Origin: a virus
IMG/VR virus record: IMGVR_UViG_3300005329_000006
Location: 1-45,740 of that record
DNA length: 45,740 nucleotides
Direction: 5' to 3' (one strand)
Part shown: one piece after another, positions 1 through 7,369 of the stretch
Layout of the letters: each line of letters begins with the position of its first letter
Numbering within the stretch: position 1 is the first letter of the stretch
Made by a program: the position numbers and the translations under genes
The notes under the pieces: generated by a model
What the model was told of the DNA's origin: nothing
Database searches by the model: none
Seen by the model: only the letters and a program-made list of their open reading frames with translations

Positions 1-90
1 CGAGAAACCGCCGATCGGGATAACGACCGGATGGGGCGCGTCCCATAACACGGACTTGGATTCGATGGACGCGCTATTCGGGACGCTCGA
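1..90. repeat. Terminal direct repeat (circular closure), copy 1
   Basis: Bases 1-90 are identical to bases 45651-45740. The reading frame of the tail-fibre-like gene runs through the repeat and joins correctly in both copies, so this is the overlap expected when a circular or circularly permuted molecule is assembled. A true short terminal repeat of the packaged DNA cannot be excluded. The non-redundant length is 45,650 bp. Confidence 0.95.
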
Positions 91-1669
91 AGACGGACTC
101 GCGGACGTCGTCGTCGATCTAGGCAACAAGTCGGACGTCGGACACACTCACACGCAAAGCCAGATAACGAATCTGGTTTCCGACCTTGCGGCGATCAATT
201 CGTCGCTTTCCGGGAAATCAGACACCGGACACTCGCACGTAGAAAGTGACGTCACCGGACTGGTTTCCGATCTCGCGGCGATCAATTCGTCGCTTGCTCT
301 AAAAGCACCGTCCGCGTCGCCAGCGCTTACCGGGAACCCCACGGCGCCGACACAGTCGCCGGGAAACAACTCGACGCGGATCGCGACGACTGCTTACGCC
401 GATGCCGCGGTCGCCGCTTTGGTCAACTCTTCGCCCGCGGCGCTCGATACGCTCGCGGAACTGGCGACGGCGCTCGGGAACGACGCGAACTTCGCTTCGA
501 CGGTAACGACCGCGCTCGCCGGGAAACAGGCGACATCGGAAAAGGATCAGAATAGCGGCTATGCCGGATTGACGTCCGGCGGTTTGCTGAAAACGGCACA
601 GTTCCCGACGCCGACGACGTCCACTTTTGGCGGCGTGAAGGATCTCGCCGCGGTTGCAAACAAATTCTTGACGTCGATCGTCGACGGAGTTCCGGTTGCG
701 GCGCAACCATCGGCGGGCAATATCTCGGGACTGGCGGCGATCGCGTCCAGTGGCAAATGGTCTGATCTGCAAGATCCTTCCGCGGCGTTAACGCTCTCGC
801 TCGCCGGGAACGCTTCGACGTTTAACCATACGTCCGCGGTCGAATGGAAATGGGCGAACACGACGGCGGCGACTTCCGGGACGCCGCAAAACACTCCGAG
901 CCAAAGTTTATCCGGCACATATTGGAACGGCTCGGCATCCGCTGAGGACAAATGGAACTGGCAAGCGGTCAACGGTGCGGGCACGAACGGGACATCCGAT
1001 CTCACGCTCACTCACACCGGATCGACCGGGCGAATCTCCGTGGTGCTTCCCGCCGGGCCGTTGAATTGGTCCGGGAACGGGCCGACCGCATTCGGAAACA
1101 CCGCGGGCGGACTGGCGCGCGCGGCGTCGCTCTCGAACGGCGCTCTCGCGCTCTACACGTCGAACGCAAATCAGACGATCCTGAATTTGTTCCAAGCGGG
1201 CGTCAACGTCCATAGCTTTACGGGCGGCGCGGCGACTGGCGGATCTCAAAATTTCGGCTACACACAAACCAGCGTCGCGAACGCCGCGCAATGCATCCGC
1301 GGACTTCTGACGGAACAGTTAACGCTAAACACCGGCGGACTGACGACCGACACGACGAACAATTTACTTCCCGCGGGCGCAATCATCGACGCGGTAGTTT
1401 GCCGGATCACGACGACGATCACTACCACAACGAACTGGGCCGTCGGCGATTCGACGACGGCGAATCGGTTCTCGTCCGCCAATGCAACGCTAGCGAGCGG
1501 AACGACGTCGATTGGATTGAATCAACACGATCCTTCGGTCGCGGCGGCGGCGGGTCCGATCCAAGCGGCGGCGGCAAAAGTTCGGATAACATGCACCGGA
1601 TCGAATCCGGGCGCGGGCGTGATACGAATCACGGTTTTTTATACGCAGTTCGTCGCGCCGACGTCATAA
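2..1669 (+). CDS. Tail-fibre-like protein, 3' part (5' end at 45619)
   Basis: This is the larger part of a 566-residue protein that starts at ATG 45619 and crosses the circle junction. It looks like a virion fibre. A 29-residue unit containing GHxH and the string VSDLAAINSSL occurs twice (about nt 128-301). It is followed by a segment of the tail-fibre repeat type (KAPSASPALTGNPTAPT, then TRIATTAYADAAVAAL). The rest is Ser/Thr/Ala/Gly-rich, as in beta-structured fibres. There are no membrane segments and no catalytic motif. It lies between the small terminase and a string of small genes leading to the large terminase, an odd place for a main receptor-binding fibre, so it may be a head or neck fibre. 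The fibre class is inferred from repeat style only. Confidence 0.75.
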   Translation, partial: EKPPIGITTGWGASHNTDLDSMDALFGTLEDGLADVVVDLGNKSDVGHTHTQSQITNLVSDLAAINSSLSGKSDTGHSHVESDVTGLVSDLAAINSSLALKAPSASPALTGNPTAPTQSPGNNSTRIATTAYADAAVAALVNSSPAALDTLAELATALGNDANFASTVTTALAGKQATSEKDQNSGYAGLTSGGLLKTAQFPTPTTSTFGGVKDLAAVANKFLTSIVDGVPVAAQPSAGNISGLAAIASSGKWSDLQDPSAALTLSLAGNASTFNHTSAVEWKWANTTAATSGTPQNTPSQSLSGTYWNGSASAEDKWNWQAVNGAGTNGTSDLTLTHTGSTGRISVVLPAGPLNWSGNGPTAFGNTAGGLARAASLSNGALALYTSNANQTILNLFQAGVNVHSFTGGAATGGSQNFGYTQTSVANAAQCIRGLLTEQLTLNTGGLTTDTTNNLLPAGAIIDAVVCRITTTITTTTNWAVGDSTTANRFSSANATLASGTTSIGLNQHDPSVAAAAGPIQAAAAKVRITCTGSNPGAGVIRITVFYTQFVAPTS

Positions 1670-1672
1670 AGA

Positions 1673-1759
1673 TTGCTCTACCGGATGTGCGAGTCCGGCG
1701 AGCAAAACCGCAAGCGGTCGCAATCAGTTTGCGGGTGCTGGGACGCCGCGAGGCGTCCC
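1673..1759 (+). other. Chain of RNA hairpins after the tail-fibre stop
   Basis: Directly after the stop codon come three inverted repeats. The first is a bipartite stem (TTGCTC 1673-1678 with GAGCAA 1700-1705, enclosing CCGGA/TCCGG). The second is ACCGC/GCGGT at 1707-1718. The third is a perfect 8-bp stem, GGGACGCC/GGCGTCCC at 1740-1759, closed by a GCGA (GNRA-type) tetraloop. No U-tract follows, so this is not a standard intrinsic terminator. The third stem ends 14 nt before the next start codon and could act in RNA processing or stability. Confidence 0.6.
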
Positions 1760-1773
1760 GGCTATTAAGGGAA

Positions 1774-2088
1774 ATGGGTCAAAGGAAAATCAAAGTGAAA
1801 GCGCGATTATCAGAAGTTCCCGCCAAAGAGAAAACGGAGATTCCCGAACTTACAACCGACGAAGCGTTGTCGGTCCGGCGATTCGAGAACTTAGAACTTC
1901 GCGCGCACAACACGTTGCACGAAGCGCGCGCCAGCATGGAAGTGCATTTAACCAAACTGCAAAACGACGCGAACCAGAAATCCGCCGATACAAAGAACTA
2001 TCTTCGCGAACTCGCCGCGACTCACGGACTCGATCCGGAAAAAACCGCGTTCGATTTCGGTGCGCTGAAATTCATTAACAAACAATGA
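1774..2088 (+). CDS. Small phage protein of unknown function (104 aa)
   Basis: This is a hydrophilic, helix-prone protein of 104 residues rich in Glu, Lys and Ala, with no Cys motif or membrane segment. ATG 1774 was chosen because AAGGG stands about five bases upstream; a GTG at 1795 is a weaker alternative. The same frame stays open further upstream, but only as an overlap with the tail-fibre gene that has no protein-like content. The stop overlaps the next ATG (ATGA). It sits in the packaging module, so a minor head role is possible, but no family is recognised. Confidence 0.7.
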   Translation: MGQRKIKVKARLSEVPAKEKTEIPELTTDEALSVRRFENLELRAHNTLHEARASMEVHLTKLQNDANQKSADTKNYLRELAATHGLDPEKTAFDFGALKFINKQ

Positions 2089-2315
2089 CAGGATACGGGC
2101 AACAAGGTTACGGAACGTCGCCTTACGGTATGCCGGAACTGGAAGAAACGGTACTCACGGCGGGCGATGCTCGCGTCGTGCTCGCGAACTCGGTCGGCGT
2201 CGCGAACTTGAATCCTTCGCTCGATACCGGCAAGGCGCGCGCCGCCCGGACAACCGTCTCGCGCGGGCGATCGAATCCAAATCAGACGATCGGAAAGGCG
2301 ACCAACATCCTATGA
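2085..2315 (+). CDS. Small phage protein of unknown function (76 aa)
   Basis: The protein is 76 residues with a Gly/Tyr/Gln-rich N-terminus (GYGQQGYGTSPYG) and a basic C-terminal half with several Arg. It is coupled by 4-nt overlaps to the genes on both sides, which supports it being real. The low-complexity N-terminus suggests a flexible virion or adaptor protein. No function is recognised. Confidence 0.65.
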   Translation: MTGYGQQGYGTSPYGMPELEETVLTAGDARVVLANSVGVANLNPSLDTGKARAARTTVSRGRSNPNQTIGKATNIL

Positions 2316-2629
2316 GTCGCTTGATTTTGTATCCCGGAAACGATCAGATCCTCACGCTTCCCGACGTAAAAGACGCGGACGGCGTCGCGGTCACAGGCGC
2401 GACAATTACGGCGACGCTCTACACAAGCACGGGCGAACTCGTCGACACCGCCGTTTTCGATCAGGTTGAAATGACAGACGTCGACGGATCCGCCGGATCT
2501 TACGAATGCGAGATCCCCGCCGATTTCACCGCGGACGACGGTTCACTTTATTACGTTCTTTTCGACTGCACTTCGCCGGGAAAATTCTCGATCCGACAGA
2601 AAGCGACGGTCCGCACGCGATGGGTTTAG
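2312..2629 (+). CDS. Beta-sandwich-like small phage protein upstream of terminase
   Basis: The 105 residues alternate hydrophobic and polar in the way expected of an all-beta fold. The pattern is LxxYPGNDQxLTLP, then VTGATITATL, then SYECEIP, ending in an Arg-Trp-Val terminus. It resembles a widespread group of short phage proteins with Ig-like or fibre N-terminal character that lie next to terminase genes. The start overlaps the preceding stop (ATGA). A structural role is inferred from layout and fold style; no specific function is claimed. Confidence 0.7.
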   Translation: MSRLILYPGNDQILTLPDVKDADGVAVTGATITATLYTSTGELVDTAVFDQVEMTDVDGSAGSYECEIPADFTADDGSLYYVLFDCTSPGKFSIRQKATVRTRWV

Positions 2630-2631
2630 GA

Positions 2632-2695
2632 CGAAACCGCAATATATTGGGGTTTCGCAGCTCGCCGGCGCGACAAAAACCGCAACATATTGTGG
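2632..2695. promoter_or_regulatory. Operator-like dyad and second copy before large terminase
   Basis: The 26-bp dyad at 2632-2657 (CGAAACC, G, CAATA / TATTG, G, GGTTTCG) has one mismatched pair out of thirteen. A 16-bp core, CCGCAATATATTGGGG (2637-2652), recurs as CCGCAACATATTGTGG at 2680-2695 with 14 of 16 matches and a 43-bp spacing. The pair fills the only gap in this stretch, right before the terminase start. It could be a protein-binding site or, as RNA, a weak hairpin controlling terminase translation. Confidence 0.6.
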
Positions 2696-2698
2696 AAA

Positions 2699-4321
2699 AT
2701 GCCTTACTCGAAACAAAACGCCGATGCGGCTTGTAATTTCTTCGAAGGAATTCTCAAACACACCGCGGACGACTGGTTTGGAAAACCGTTCATTCTCGCG
2801 CCATGGCAGGAAGAAGCACTCGCGGCAATTTTCGGACGACTCGACGACGAAGGCCGTCGCCTAATTCAAATGGTGTTTCTAGAAGTCCCGAAAAAAAGTG
2901 GCAAGACCGAGTTCGCGGCAGGTTTGTTGCTACTGCTCTTGATGCTCGATCCGAATCCCGGTTGTCAAACATACGGCGCGGCGGCGGCGACTCGACAGGC
3001 GATGAACGTATACCGAGCCGCTTGCAAGATGATCGAACAGAGTCCGCTTTTGACGCGACACTTACGAATACTCCGCGGAACGAATCGGATCGTGAAGCGC
3101 ACGGATCCGGATTCGTTCTATGCGGCGGTTGCGGCGGACGGCGATCTCTCCGACGGCGTCAATCCCGCCGCCGTGGTGGCCGACGAGGTCCACCGTTGGC
3201 GGACGCGAAAAAATTTGGAAAATTGGGATGTTTTAAGTCTTGGCGGAATCACGCGCAAACAATCGTTAACGATCGCGATCACTACCGCGGGCGTTCAAAA
3301 CGAGTCGCCGATCGCTTGGCGCTTGCATGAAAAGACGAAGCGGATCCAAGAGGGGATTTTCGAGGATCCCACGTTCTACGGGCGAATTTACGGCGCGGAA
3401 ATTGACGACGATTGGACCAGCGAAGCGACTTGGATCAAAGCAAATCCGTCGCTCAAAGATAACGGCGGTTTTCTCGATCTCTCGAAGATCCGGGAAAAAT
3501 ATCAATCGAGTCTGTCCGATCCGGACGCTCAACGATCCTTCCGCCGTTATTACTTGAATGTATGGGACCAGCAGGTCCGGCGCTGTATCGATCTCAACAA
3601 ATGGGATGCTTGCCGCGGCGATTGGACCGCGCGCGGACTCGAACCGAAAGCGCCGGAAGACAAAGTCCGACCATTACATCCGGAAATTCTGAAACGTTTT
3701 ATCGAGCGGCGCGCATGGGCGGGCGTCGATCTGTCCATGACAACCGACATGACGGCGGTCGCGTTCGTGTTTCCCGACGCGGACGGCGTGTTCGAAGTTC
3801 TTCCGTTTTTTTGGATGCCAGCAGAGGGAATCAAGAAACGCGAGATTAACGACGGGATGCCATATCGCACATGGGCCGAACAAGGTTTCCTCGAACTCTC
3901 GCCGGGCGACGTTATCGACTACCGCGAAATCAAAGCGCGGCTTGAATGGGGCGCGCGCATGTTCGACTTGCGCGAGATCTGTTTCGATCCGTATCAGGCG
4001 CGACAAATCTCCGTCCCGATGGTCGAAGACGGTTACGAGTGCATAGAAATTCGTCAAGGCTATTCGATGCTTTCCGAGCCGTCGAAGAAACTGCTCGAAC
4101 TCGTCACCAACAAGAAACTCCGTCACGGCGGACATCCGGTTTTGCGCTGGAATGCTTCGTGCTTGTCGACCAAAGAGCACGACGATCAACTGATGTTTGT
4201 AAAACCCGAACGCCAAAAAGATTCGAACCGCATTGACGGAATCTCCGCGACCGTCGACGCGCTCGCCCGCGCGATGCTAGATGCGGGCGAAACTGTTCCA
4301 CAAATCGAGGTTTGGAATTGA
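2699..4321 (+). CDS. terL: Terminase large subunit
   Basis: This is the ATPase-nuclease motor that packages and cuts phage DNA at the portal. Its 540 residues are typical of the Terminase_1/HK97-like family. The Walker A-type loop VPKKSGKT is at residues 63-70, the Walker B AVVADEVH at about 158-165, and a coupling-type ITTAG at 194-198. The RNase H-like nuclease domain begins with GVDLS (Asp344), and a further acidic segment is at CFDPYQA. ATG 2699 was preferred over the in-frame TTG at 2690 because it gives a normal N-terminus; the ribosome site is weak (GTGGAAA). The stop overlaps the portal start. Confidence 0.97.
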   Translation: MPYSKQNADAACNFFEGILKHTADDWFGKPFILAPWQEEALAAIFGRLDDEGRRLIQMVFLEVPKKSGKTEFAAGLLLLLLMLDPNPGCQTYGAAAATRQAMNVYRAACKMIEQSPLLTRHLRILRGTNRIVKRTDPDSFYAAVAADGDLSDGVNPAAVVADEVHRWRTRKNLENWDVLSLGGITRKQSLTIAITTAGVQNESPIAWRLHEKTKRIQEGIFEDPTFYGRIYGAEIDDDWTSEATWIKANPSLKDNGGFLDLSKIREKYQSSLSDPDAQRSFRRYYLNVWDQQVRRCIDLNKWDACRGDWTARGLEPKAPEDKVRPLHPEILKRFIERRAWAGVDLSMTTDMTAVAFVFPDADGVFEVLPFFWMPAEGIKKREINDGMPYRTWAEQGFLELSPGDVIDYREIKARLEWGARMFDLREICFDPYQARQISVPMVEDGYECIEIRQGYSMLSEPSKKLLELVTNKKLRHGGHPVLRWNASCLSTKEHDDQLMFVKPERQKDSNRIDGISATVDALARAMLDAGETVPQIEVWN

Positions 4322-5787
4322 ATCGATTCCAAAAAGCAATTCGCGAGTTTCTCTTAAAAGCGCTGGGTTTTCCGCCGTGGCGTGGTTCGACTGCAACGCT
4401 TGGACCGCCGGGCGGATGGGGCGCATACGATCCTTACGGCGACGGCGGACTCGCTCTTTCGCTCGCCGTCGTTTACGGTTGCGCCCGCGTCCGCGGTCAA
4501 TCGATCGCGTCGCTTCCCTTGCGCGTTTATCGCGAAAAGAAATCCGGTTCGCGCGAGATCGCCGACTCACTTCCGATTTACCAGATCTTGCACGACTCGC
4601 CGAACGACAGCGACACGTCGTTTGAGTGGCGAGAAAACATGGAGTTCGGTTTTTGTCTCTATGGCAATGCGTTTTCAGAAATCACAAGTTTAGGTTCGGG
4701 TATTACGTCGGTCGAATATCTCGTCCCATCTCGAATGCGAATCGAGCGCAAAAACGGCGAGCGACGATTCGTTTACGCCTATGACGAGGGAAAACAGGAA
4801 AGCTTCCCGCCGGAAAAGATCTTGCACGTTCGCAATATGTCGCTCGACGGACTTTCCGGAATTACTCCGATCCGCCAGCACGTTATAGAGCACGCTTACG
4901 ACGCGCAAAATTACGGGCGGAATTTCTTCAAGAACTCGGGACGTCCGTCCGGCGTTTTATCGAGCGAGCAACCGCCGCCGCAAAGCGACGAGACGACGAA
5001 GAAAATGCGCGAGTCTTGGGACGCGACGTTCGCCGGTTCTGAGAACGCCGGAAAGACGCCGGTTTTGTGGAAGGGTTTGAAATACAGTGCGATTTCCGTT
5101 TCGCCCGACGACGCGCAATATATCGAGACACGCAAACTGTCAACCGCCGAAATCGCGGGCGCGATCTATGGCGTCCCGTTAAACATGCTCGGATTGCCGG
5201 ACAAGTCGGCGACCTATGCGTCGAGCGAACAATTTGCGCGCGATTACGTCATGCATACATTGCGCCCGCAATGTCGACGCTATGAGCAAGCGTTTAACAA
5301 GAAACTGTTTGTCGGAAAACCAAGTCTATTCGCCGAATTTGATCTCGATGCACTTCTGAGCGGCGACACGAAATCGCAAGGCGAATATTTTGCGAGTCTC
5401 GTTCAAAACGGGATTATGTCGCGCGACGAAGTTCGCCGAAAAATGAATCTCGAAGAACGCGGGAACGGTGCGGACGATCTCACGGTCCAGTTAAATATGA
5501 CGGACATCGATCAATTGCCGCGACTCTCCGATCGCGCCGCCGCGCCGGTCGGACGCCCGCCAGAACCAAAACTCGCGCCGCAAATTCACGAAATTAAAGT
5601 CGAGGTCCAACCGCAGCAAATCAACGTCGCCGCGCCGCACATCTCGCTTCCCGCGCCCGCCAGCGGTCCGGAGTTTAACGTTCAAAACATTCTTCCCGCG
5701 CCGCCGCCCATGAAGAAACGCGGCAAAGCATGGAGGGAAGCAAACGGAACTATAAGTTTCGAAGTGGAGGAGAATAATGTCTCTTAA
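4318..5787 (+). CDS. Portal protein
   Basis: This is a 489-residue HK97-family portal (Phage_portal type) that forms the dodecameric ring at the capsid vertex. Recognisable segments are VYGCARVRGQSIASLPLRVY near the N-terminus, FCLYGNAFSEI, a wing/clip region, and YIETRKLSTAEIAGAIYGVP in the second half. The last 90 residues are a Pro-rich extension ending in basic residues. The start is taken as TTG 4318, which overlaps the terminase stop (TTGA) and has GAGG seven bases upstream; TTG 4312 is also possible. It comes directly after the terminase, as in most HK97-like phages. Confidence 0.95.
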   Translation: MNRFQKAIREFLLKALGFPPWRGSTATLGPPGGWGAYDPYGDGGLALSLAVVYGCARVRGQSIASLPLRVYREKKSGSREIADSLPIYQILHDSPNDSDTSFEWRENMEFGFCLYGNAFSEITSLGSGITSVEYLVPSRMRIERKNGERRFVYAYDEGKQESFPPEKILHVRNMSLDGLSGITPIRQHVIEHAYDAQNYGRNFFKNSGRPSGVLSSEQPPPQSDETTKKMRESWDATFAGSENAGKTPVLWKGLKYSAISVSPDDAQYIETRKLSTAEIAGAIYGVPLNMLGLPDKSATYASSEQFARDYVMHTLRPQCRRYEQAFNKKLFVGKPSLFAEFDLDALLSGDTKSQGEYFASLVQNGIMSRDEVRRKMNLEERGNGADDLTVQLNMTDIDQLPRLSDRAAAPVGRPPEPKLAPQIHEIKVEVQPQQINVAAPHISLPAPASGPEFNVQNILPAPPPMKKRGKAWREANGTISFEVEENNVS

Positions 5788-6181
5788 TACAAAGATGGCG
5801 AACGCCGCCGTAAACGAGCAAGCCGACCGGCTCGCAACCCTCGCCAATAGCGGGAAGCTGAGAATCTATGACGGCACGCAACCGGCGACCGCCGACACCG
5901 CGGTTTCGACGCAAACCTTGCTCGCTGAATTGACCATGAACGCGACCGCGTTCGGCGCGGCATCGGCGGGCGTCATTACGGCGAACGCGATCACATCGGA
6001 CTCTAGCGCGGACGCGACCGGAACGGCGACATGGTTTCGCCTTTTGAAATCCGATGGAACCACGCCGCTTTGGGACGGATCGGTCGGAACGTCCGGCGCA
6101 AACCTGAATTTAAATTCGGTCGCGATCCAGTCGGGCGCGGCGGTTTCGGTTTCTAGTTTCGTTCACACCGTCACAAAATAA
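5777..6181 (+). CDS. Conserved phage virion-type protein (134 aa)
   Basis: The protein is 134 residues and includes GKLRIYDGTQPATAD and SSADATGTATWFRLL. That pattern belongs to a widespread phage protein family with a conserved YDGTQP segment and a DGSVGTSGxxLNLN segment. The exact virion role is not known to me; a small decoration or tail-associated component is likely. It has an excellent ribosome site (GGAGGAGAA, seven bases from the ATG) and overlaps the end of the portal gene. Its AGGAGAA (5768-5774) is fully complementary to an RNA loop at 40543-40549. Confidence 0.85.
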   Translation: MSLNTKMANAAVNEQADRLATLANSGKLRIYDGTQPATADTAVSTQTLLAELTMNATAFGAASAGVITANAITSDSSADATGTATWFRLLKSDGTTPLWDGSVGTSGANLNLNSVAIQSGAAVSVSSFVHTVTK

Positions 6182-6185
6182 CTAA

Positions 6186-6716
6186 ATGTCCGAAACTTAC
6201 GTTCAAGTTGCGACCAACGGAAGCGGCGAGAAAGTCGCCGTCAGTCAGTTGTCCAACGGCGCGGACAATGTCGATCTACAGCACATTGTTATTTCCGACG
6301 ATTCGACCTATGCCGCGCGCGCCAAAGTGCAAAACGCCGATCCGGGATCTTCCGATTACGGATTGTCGGTACGGCGGATCTGCAACGGCGCGAGTTTTTA
6401 CCACGTTGTAGCAGCCGCTTCGACCAACGCCGCGAACATCAAAGCAAGCGCGGGAAGGGTTCAAGGATGGTCGATTTTTAACGCCGCCGATTACCCGGTT
6501 TATGTGAAGTTCCACAACACAGCGGGAACGCCGACGGCGGGATCGGGCGTTGTTTATACGATCGGAGTGCAAGCGGGAACGCACGTAAATTTTGACGACG
6601 ACGACGGACTCGCATTCGCGACCGGAATCGGAATCAGCATAACGAAACTGATCGCCGACGCCGACGCGACCGCCGTCGCCGCTTCGGACTGTGTCGTGAA
6701 TGTCCATTACAAATGA
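6186..6716 (+). CDS. Virion-type protein, first of a paralogous pair
   Basis: The protein is 176 residues with an all-beta pattern. The second half holds AASTNAANIKASAGRVQGWS, PVYVKFHN and GLAFATGIGIS, a pattern seen in phage structural proteins of unknown detailed role. The next gene has the same arrangement (AASTNATNCKNGSGNVYGFR, then YSTGIGFCF), so the two are clear paralogues. This copy has no signal peptide, unlike its neighbour. The stop overlaps the next ATG. Confidence 0.85.
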   Translation: MSETYVQVATNGSGEKVAVSQLSNGADNVDLQHIVISDDSTYAARAKVQNADPGSSDYGLSVRRICNGASFYHVVAAASTNAANIKASAGRVQGWSIFNAADYPVYVKFHNTAGTPTAGSGVVYTIGVQAGTHVNFDDDDGLAFATGIGISITKLIADADATAVAASDCVVNVHYK

Positions 6717-7369
6717 AAAAACTAATCGTTCTTTTCCTGTTCATTGCGCTGGTAGTCGTCGCACAGCAAACCATTAACGTTGGCAAAATCGCCGGAACCG
6801 TCCCGTCTACCGCGGGAAAGTTCGACGTCAAAGCAGCCGACGGCGATATGTCGACGCTAGGCGCGAAGGCGGACGCGAAAAGCACCGCGACCGATACGAC
6901 GTCCGTTTCCATAATGCAGGTGCTAAAAGAAATTTCAGCGATGGAGCAAGCACCGGCGTCGCGCGCCGTTACGAATGCCGGAACGTTTCAGGTCCAACCG
7001 GACGGAACGACCGCCACGACGACGAACGCCGCTTCGCGATGCACGCTCGTCTCCGCGGCGTCGACGAACGCGACCAATTGCAAGAACGGATCCGGGAACG
7101 TTTACGGATTCCGCTTCGTCAATACGACCGGAACGCTTTACTACCTTCGCATGTATAACCTTTCGAGTTCGCCGACGTGCAGTTCGGCGACCGGCTTTAT
7201 TGAGTCGATCCCGATCCCGGCGAGCACGTCGGGCGCGGGCATTGTGATTATGGAACCGTTCGGCGAAGGGTATTCGACGGGAATCGGTTTTTGTTTTACG
7301 GGCGGCTCGAGTTCGACCGATAACACGAACGCCGCGACCGGCGTTTTCGGGTCAATTCTCTACCGATGA
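6713..7369 (+). CDS. Paralogue of the preceding gene, with signal peptide
   Basis: The 218 residues begin with MKK, a hydrophobic core (LIVLFLFIALVVV) and an AQQ cleavage region, a typical Sec signal peptide. The C-terminal 110 residues align with the preceding protein: AASTNA, then a small residue and Gly-rich turn, then YYLRMYN, then YSTGIGFCFTG. Four Cys (TLVSAAST region and after) could form disulfides outside the cytoplasm. A secreted member of a virion protein pair is unusual. It may coat the cell surface or be a host-derived fusion. The stop overlaps the next ATG. Confidence 0.8.
   Translation: MKKLIVLFLFIALVVVAQQTINVGKIAGTVPSTAGKFDVKAADGDMSTLGAKADAKSTATDTTSVSIMQVLKEISAMEQAPASRAVTNAGTFQVQPDGTTATTTNAASRCTLVSAASTNATNCKNGSGNVYGFRFVNTTGTLYYLRMYNLSSSPTCSSATGFIESIPIPASTSGAGIVIMEPFGEGYSTGIGFCFTGGSSSTDNTNAATGVFGSILYR

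Noticed and set aside
1291-1773. Long upstream extension of the small gene ending at 2088
   Set aside because: It overlaps the fibre gene in another frame and reads as Arg/His/Asp-rich noise; only the part from ATG 1774 is protein-like.
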